Source: CAZRGV01 sp964599655 (GTDB lineage: Bacteria > Planctomycetota > Planctomycetia > Isosphaerales > Isosphaeraceae). Taken from it: DNA of 8,677 nucleotides. The position numbers and the translations under genes are program-made. Below, in pieces: positions 6,133-8,677 of the stretch (positions are counted from its first letter, which is position 1; the number at the start of each line of letters is the position of its first letter). The stretch is from NCBI GenBank assembly GCA_964599655.1, contig CAZRGV010000206.1, positions 1 through 8,677 on the forward strand. The letters run 5' to 3'. The notes below the pieces were generated by a model that was given only the letters and a program-made list of their open reading frames with translations, was not told the DNA's origin and did not search any database.

Positions 6133-6984
6133 TCATTGCTTGCGGAATTCATCCTCGATGACCACATCGACCGTGGCGCTGCCCGGCGTGTTGTTGACGT
6201 TCGCCAACGACTTGATTCGCTCCTTGGCGTCGATCCGGCGAACGTACGAGTGGTCGAGATCATAGCGAATCGTCGCCTGGTAGTCGATCGTCCCGGGCGC
6301 CTTGCCTTTCGTGCCGGCGGCCTGATTCCTCGTCCGGGCGGCGATGGTCAGCGAGAGAATCGCCGTTTTCACGCCGTCGATCGTCTCCACCTTCTCCAGC
6401 GTGAATCGTGGAGGCTCGCGATACTCCCAGCGCTGCTTGTCCGACAGCTCATGAAACATCGGGTCGAGCCGGTCGGGTTCGGCAATCGTCTCGGAACCGC
6501 CGACGGCCAGCGGCTTCGACGGAAGAAGGTTGTCCTTCAGCGGAAAACTCTCCGAGTCCTTCAATCGACTGGCGACGATCGGCTTCAGCTCGCCTTTCAG
6601 CAAGCGCGGCTTGAAGCTCGCGCCCGATCGCTCGTAACGAAGCGTCACCCCTTCGAGCGGTCCCCTGATCTCCGGGTCTCCGGCCGGGAACCCCGTGGCG
6701 GCGCTTCCCAACCTTGACGCATGTTTCAACGTGGTTTCGTCCAGTTCCATCGCCCGCCCTGCCTCGGCCTCGACCACCGTCACCCGCCGCTCGATCGTCG
6801 TGGTTTCCGTGCTGTCGAACACCGGCTTTTCATCCGCCTGCTGAAGCCTGGCGGTTTGCACTTGCAGGGTCCGTCTCGTGAAGACGTCGCCGGACTTGAC
6901 CTGAGTCGAAAATGTGTACAACTCTTGTCCAAAGGCCGGAATCGAAAACAGCAGAAGGGGGGTGGCAAGAAGGGCGTAACGCAT
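6133..6984 (-). CDS. Secreted protein of unknown family
   Basis: I do not recognise this 283-residue protein. It begins with a clear type I signal peptide: MRY, a hydrophobic core at 4-18, and cleavage expected after AFG at 17-19, leaving Gln at the new N-terminus. No lipobox or transmembrane segment follows, and the mature part contains no cysteine that I can see. The mature protein looks beta-rich, with alternating polar and hydrophobic strands (TTTIERRVTVVEAE at 61-74, ILSLTIAART at 209-218, ATIRYDLDHSYVRRID at 237-252, ATVDVVIEDEF at 270-280). It has many charged residues and an overall plan like exported planctomycete proteins that measure or bind rather than catalyse. No active-site motif is evident. 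The ATG at 6984 has GGAAGGA seven bases upstream. The gene lies 75 bases after aroB and has a candidate promoter of its own. Confidence 0.85.
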   Translation of the reverse strand: MRYALLATPLLLFSIPAFGQELYTFSTQVKSGDVFTRRTLQVQTARLQQADEKPVFDSTETTTIERRVTVVEAEAGRAMELDETTLKHASRLGSAATGFPAGDPEIRGPLEGVTLRYERSGASFKPRLLKGELKPIVASRLKDSESFPLKDNLLPSKPLAVGGSETIAEPDRLDPMFHELSDKQRWEYREPPRFTLEKVETIDGVKTAILSLTIAARTRNQAAGTKGKAPGTIDYQATIRYDLDHSYVRRIDAKERIKSLANVNNTPGSATVDVVIEDEFRKQ

Positions 6985-6991
6985 CGAGCGG

Positions 6992-6998
6992 TCCTTCC
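6992..6998 (-). promoter_or_regulatory. Ribosome binding site of the unknown secreted protein
   Basis: GGAAGGA on the minus strand is seven bases before the ATG at 6984. Together with the signal peptide it makes this start secure. Confidence 0.65.
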
Positions 6999-7034
6999 AG
7001 AGAGGAAAAGCAAATCCGTCTCGGGGGAATAGTG

Positions 7035-7063
7035 ATGATGGCCGATAGGTACAAAATTGTCAA
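7035..7063 (-). promoter_or_regulatory. Sigma-70-like promoter for the unknown secreted protein
   Basis: A perfect TTGACA (7058-7063, minus strand) stands 17 bases from CATCAT (7035-7040), which matches TATAAT at four of six positions. The TTGACA overlaps the aroB stop codon TGA (7060-7062). Transcription would start near 7028, leaving a leader of about 43 bases containing the GGAAGGA ribosome binding site. This is the best promoter candidate in the window, though planctomycete consensus boxes are not well enough known to be sure. Confidence 0.4.
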
Positions 7064-8187
7064 GACATCAGCACCGCTCGAACATCCTCCGCCGTCGCCT
7101 CGTCGGTCAGCTCGACGTGTCCCAGCCGCCTGGGCAGAACAAAGCGAATCGCTCCGCCACGGTTCTTCTTATCGCGTGTCATCGCATCGAGCAAGGCATC
7201 ACGGTCGAGGCCCGGGGCCGAGGTTGGCAGGCCAAGTCGGTCGAGCAAGGTTGCGACCCGTTCGGTCACGTCGCTCTGGATCCAGCCCAGTCGCTCCGCG
7301 AGCCGGCATTCGGCGACCATGCCCGCGGCCACCGCTTCCCCGTGCTGGAACGCTCCTCCGTAGCCCGCCACGGCTTCGATCGCGTGGCCGACCGTGTGTC
7401 CAAAGTTCAGGACGGCCCGGAGACCGGTTTCCTCGCGCTCGTCGCGAGCCACGACCTCGGCCTTCAGCTCACAGCTTTTGGCCACGATCCGGCGGATGGC
7501 CGACGGCTCGAGAGCCAGAATCGCCTCGACGTTCGCCTCGACCTCGTCGAAGAACGCGGCGTCGAGAATCACGCCGTATTTGACCACTTCCGCCAGGCCG
7601 CATCGCAGCTCGCGAACCGGCAAACCGCGCAGGCTCTCGGTGTCGATCCAGACGCCCGACGGCTGGTAAAACGCCCCGATGATGTTCTTCGCCTTCGGGT
7701 GGTTGATGCCGACCTTGCCCCCGACCGAGCTATCGACTTGCGCCAGCAGGCTGGTCGGCACCATCAAGAGCGGCAGTCCCCGCGCGAACGTCGCCGCGAC
7801 GAATCCGGCCAGGTCTCCCACGACGCCGCCACCCACCGCGATGATCGCGAAGTGGCGATCGGCCCGGAGTTCGATCAGCCGGTCATAAAGCGCCGACGCC
7901 TGTTCCAGGCATTTTGACGCCTCGCCCGGCGGAAGCACCGCCGTGGTGTTGGCCACGCCGGCCGCTCGCAACGAATCCGCGAGCGGCTTGACCAACGTCG
8001 CGACGTTTTCATCGGTGACGATCAGCCCACGGCGGCAGGATCGCCCCGCCCAGGTCGCCTCCAGCGCCGATTTCGCGAACGGCCCGAAATCCGCCGCGCG
8101 ATCCGTCACGATCCGCACCTGGTACGACCTCGGCCCCAGCGCCACGGGCACCGCGGTTTCCGACTCCGGCAGCGATCGATCCGACAT
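7060..8187 (-). CDS. aroB: 3-Dehydroquinate synthase
   Basis: AroB converts DAHP to 3-dehydroquinate, the second step of the shikimate pathway to chorismate and the aromatic amino acids. It uses NAD and a divalent metal. Counting from the ATG at 8187 the protein has 375 residues, close to the usual 350-370. Landmarks are VLPPGEASK at 84-92, the NAD-binding GGGVVGDLAGFVAAT at 119-133, PTSLLAQVDSSVGGKVGIN at 144-162, and the metal ligands Glu200 (CGLAEVVKYG), His264 (NFGHTVGHAIE) and His282 (QHGEAVAAGM). DKKNRGG at 339-345 completes the active site. The start is uncertain. A GTG at 8196 has GGGAG ten bases upstream and may be the real one (378 residues). An ATG at 8328 would add 47 residues, including a hydrophobic stretch, which is unlikely for this cytosolic enzyme. 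No other aro gene is nearby. Confidence 0.95.
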   Translation of the reverse strand: MSDRSLPESETAVPVALGPRSYQVRIVTDRAADFGPFAKSALEATWAGRSCRRGLIVTDENVATLVKPLADSLRAAGVANTTAVLPPGEASKCLEQASALYDRLIELRADRHFAIIAVGGGVVGDLAGFVAATFARGLPLLMVPTSLLAQVDSSVGGKVGINHPKAKNIIGAFYQPSGVWIDTESLRGLPVRELRCGLAEVVKYGVILDAAFFDEVEANVEAILALEPSAIRRIVAKSCELKAEVVARDEREETGLRAVLNFGHTVGHAIEAVAGYGGAFQHGEAVAAGMVAECRLAERLGWIQSDVTERVATLLDRLGLPTSAPGLDRDALLDAMTRDKKNRGGAIRFVLPRRLGHVELTDEATAEDVRAVLMS

Positions 8188-8461
8188 CAAGGTCACGATG
8201 GTCTGGCTCCCAAGAGGATCGTCAATCCAGGCCATCGTAAAGCGGATCTCAACCGCCAACAAGAGACACCACGACGCTGCGGCCCAGCCCGCAATCGTCA
8301 GCGATCGCGGGATTTCCTTGGACAACATTGGGGCGAAGATGGTGGAATACGCTCATCAATCCCGGCGACGTCGTTCGGAGCGAATCGCAAGACTCAACTG
8401 GTCAAACACCTCCCAGATCCCCCTTTGCCAGTATCCACATCTCTGCATCCAAGGACCAACA
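8188..8461. other. Divergent intergenic region between aroB and the zinc-ribbon gene
   Basis: These 274 bases must carry promoters for both directions, since aroB and the zinc-ribbon gene diverge here. A minus-strand frame continuous with aroB stays open up to ATG 8328, but its hydrophobic translation and lack of an SD argue against coding. I could not find a box pair good enough to call on either strand. The plus side ends with AAGGA six bases before the ATG at 8462. Confidence 0.5.
8451..8455 (+). promoter_or_regulatory. Ribosome binding site of the zinc-ribbon gene
   Basis: AAGGA lies six bases before the ATG at 8462 on the plus strand. It supports both the start and the strand of the gene cut by the right edge. 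Confidence 0.55.
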
Positions 8462-8677
8462 ATGCCGTCCATCTTCATCGAGTGTTCCTATTGCGGCGCT
8501 GAGGGAAAAATCGACGAGGCCATGCTCGGCCGCCAGCTCAAGTGCGCCAAGTGCGGCCATTCCTTCAAGGCCGAGATCGGCGGAAGCTACGACCTCGCCG
8601 AACCCCCGCCCCCACCCCGACCCACGCGAGCCCCTAGCCCCCCGCGCCCCGAAGCCTCCGGCCAATCGAAGCCGAAG
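8462..8677 (+). CDS. Zinc-ribbon protein with Pro-rich linker (cut at right edge)
   Basis: The first 72 residues of a plus-strand protein are present and the frame is still open at the window end. Residues 8-31 form a zinc ribbon of CxxC-x16-CxxC type (Cys8, Cys11, Cys28, Cys31), with IDEAMLGRQLKC leading to the second pair and HSFKAE after it. This pattern matches the short N-terminal ribbons resembling the MJ0042-type finger that precede many large planctomycete proteins. From about residue 47 a low-complexity Pro/Arg/Ser linker begins (EPPPPPRPTRAPSPPRPE). Such linkers commonly join the ribbon to a transmembrane segment or another domain, which lies beyond the window. The ribbon probably binds one zinc ion and may contact nucleic acid or protein; no specific function can be given. 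AAGGA six bases upstream supports the start. The gene is divergent from aroB. Confidence 0.85.
   Translation, partial: MPSIFIECSYCGAEGKIDEAMLGRQLKCAKCGHSFKAEIGGSYDLAEPPPPPRPTRAPSPPRPEASGQSKPK

Noticed and set aside
8402..8665. Minus-strand 87-codon frame at the right edge
   Set aside because: It is antisense to the zinc-ribbon gene, whose four cysteines, ribosome binding site and linker are convincing. The translation is Gly/Ala/Arg-rich.
1..8677. CRISPR arrays, tRNA genes, insertion sequences, phage or plasmid genes, toxin-antitoxin or defence systems
   Set aside because: I saw no spaced repeats, tRNA-like cloverleaf, terminal inverted repeats or transposase motifs. Every well-supported gene is a housekeeping, membrane or secreted type, so no hidden multi-gene system can be supported.

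Overview
The window is high-GC bacterial chromosome. It looks like a planctomycete, probably of the Isosphaeraceae type. That placement is an inference from gene style: secreted proteins of unknown family, a CxxC-x16-CxxC zinc ribbon followed by a Pro/Arg-rich linker, GTG and TTG candidate starts, and patchy Shine-Dalgarno (SD) use. No rRNA or other phylogenetic marker is present. I see no tRNA, rRNA, CRISPR array, insertion sequence, integrase or attachment site. Most of the content is ordinary housekeeping sequence.

Layout. Eight genes lie head to tail on the minus strand and are transcribed from right to left. In transcription order they are aroB (3-dehydroquinate synthase, 7060-8187), a secreted protein of unknown family (6133-6984), dprA (4870-5991), bioF (3670-4836), a class V PLP enzyme (2209-3342), coaD (1625-2128), a DoxX-like membrane protein (1015-1539), and a secreted CE1-type esterase that runs off the left edge at its catalytic serine (1-871). 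At the right edge a plus-strand gene starts (8462 onward). It encodes a zinc-ribbon protein cut by the window end, and it is divergent from aroB across about 270 bases.

How the genes relate. They do not form one pathway. bioF (biotin), coaD (coenzyme A) and aroB (chorismate) are cofactor and aromatic biosynthesis genes standing apart from their usual partners. dprA handles incoming or recombining single-stranded DNA. Only dprA-bioF is tightly spaced (33 bases). The other gaps are 75-143 bases, with 327 bases between bioF and the class V enzyme, so several transcription units are likely. The best promoter candidate is a TTGACA box overlapping the aroB stop codon, 17 bases before CATCAT, which would drive the unknown secreted protein.

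Points of interest are modest: a class V enzyme without a desulfurase cysteine beside coaD, an unassigned exported protein, a perfect 14-base palindrome upstream of dprA, strong apparent over-representation of the hexamer CGATCG, and a 327-base gap holding no convincing gene. I found no convincing undescribed multi-gene system.
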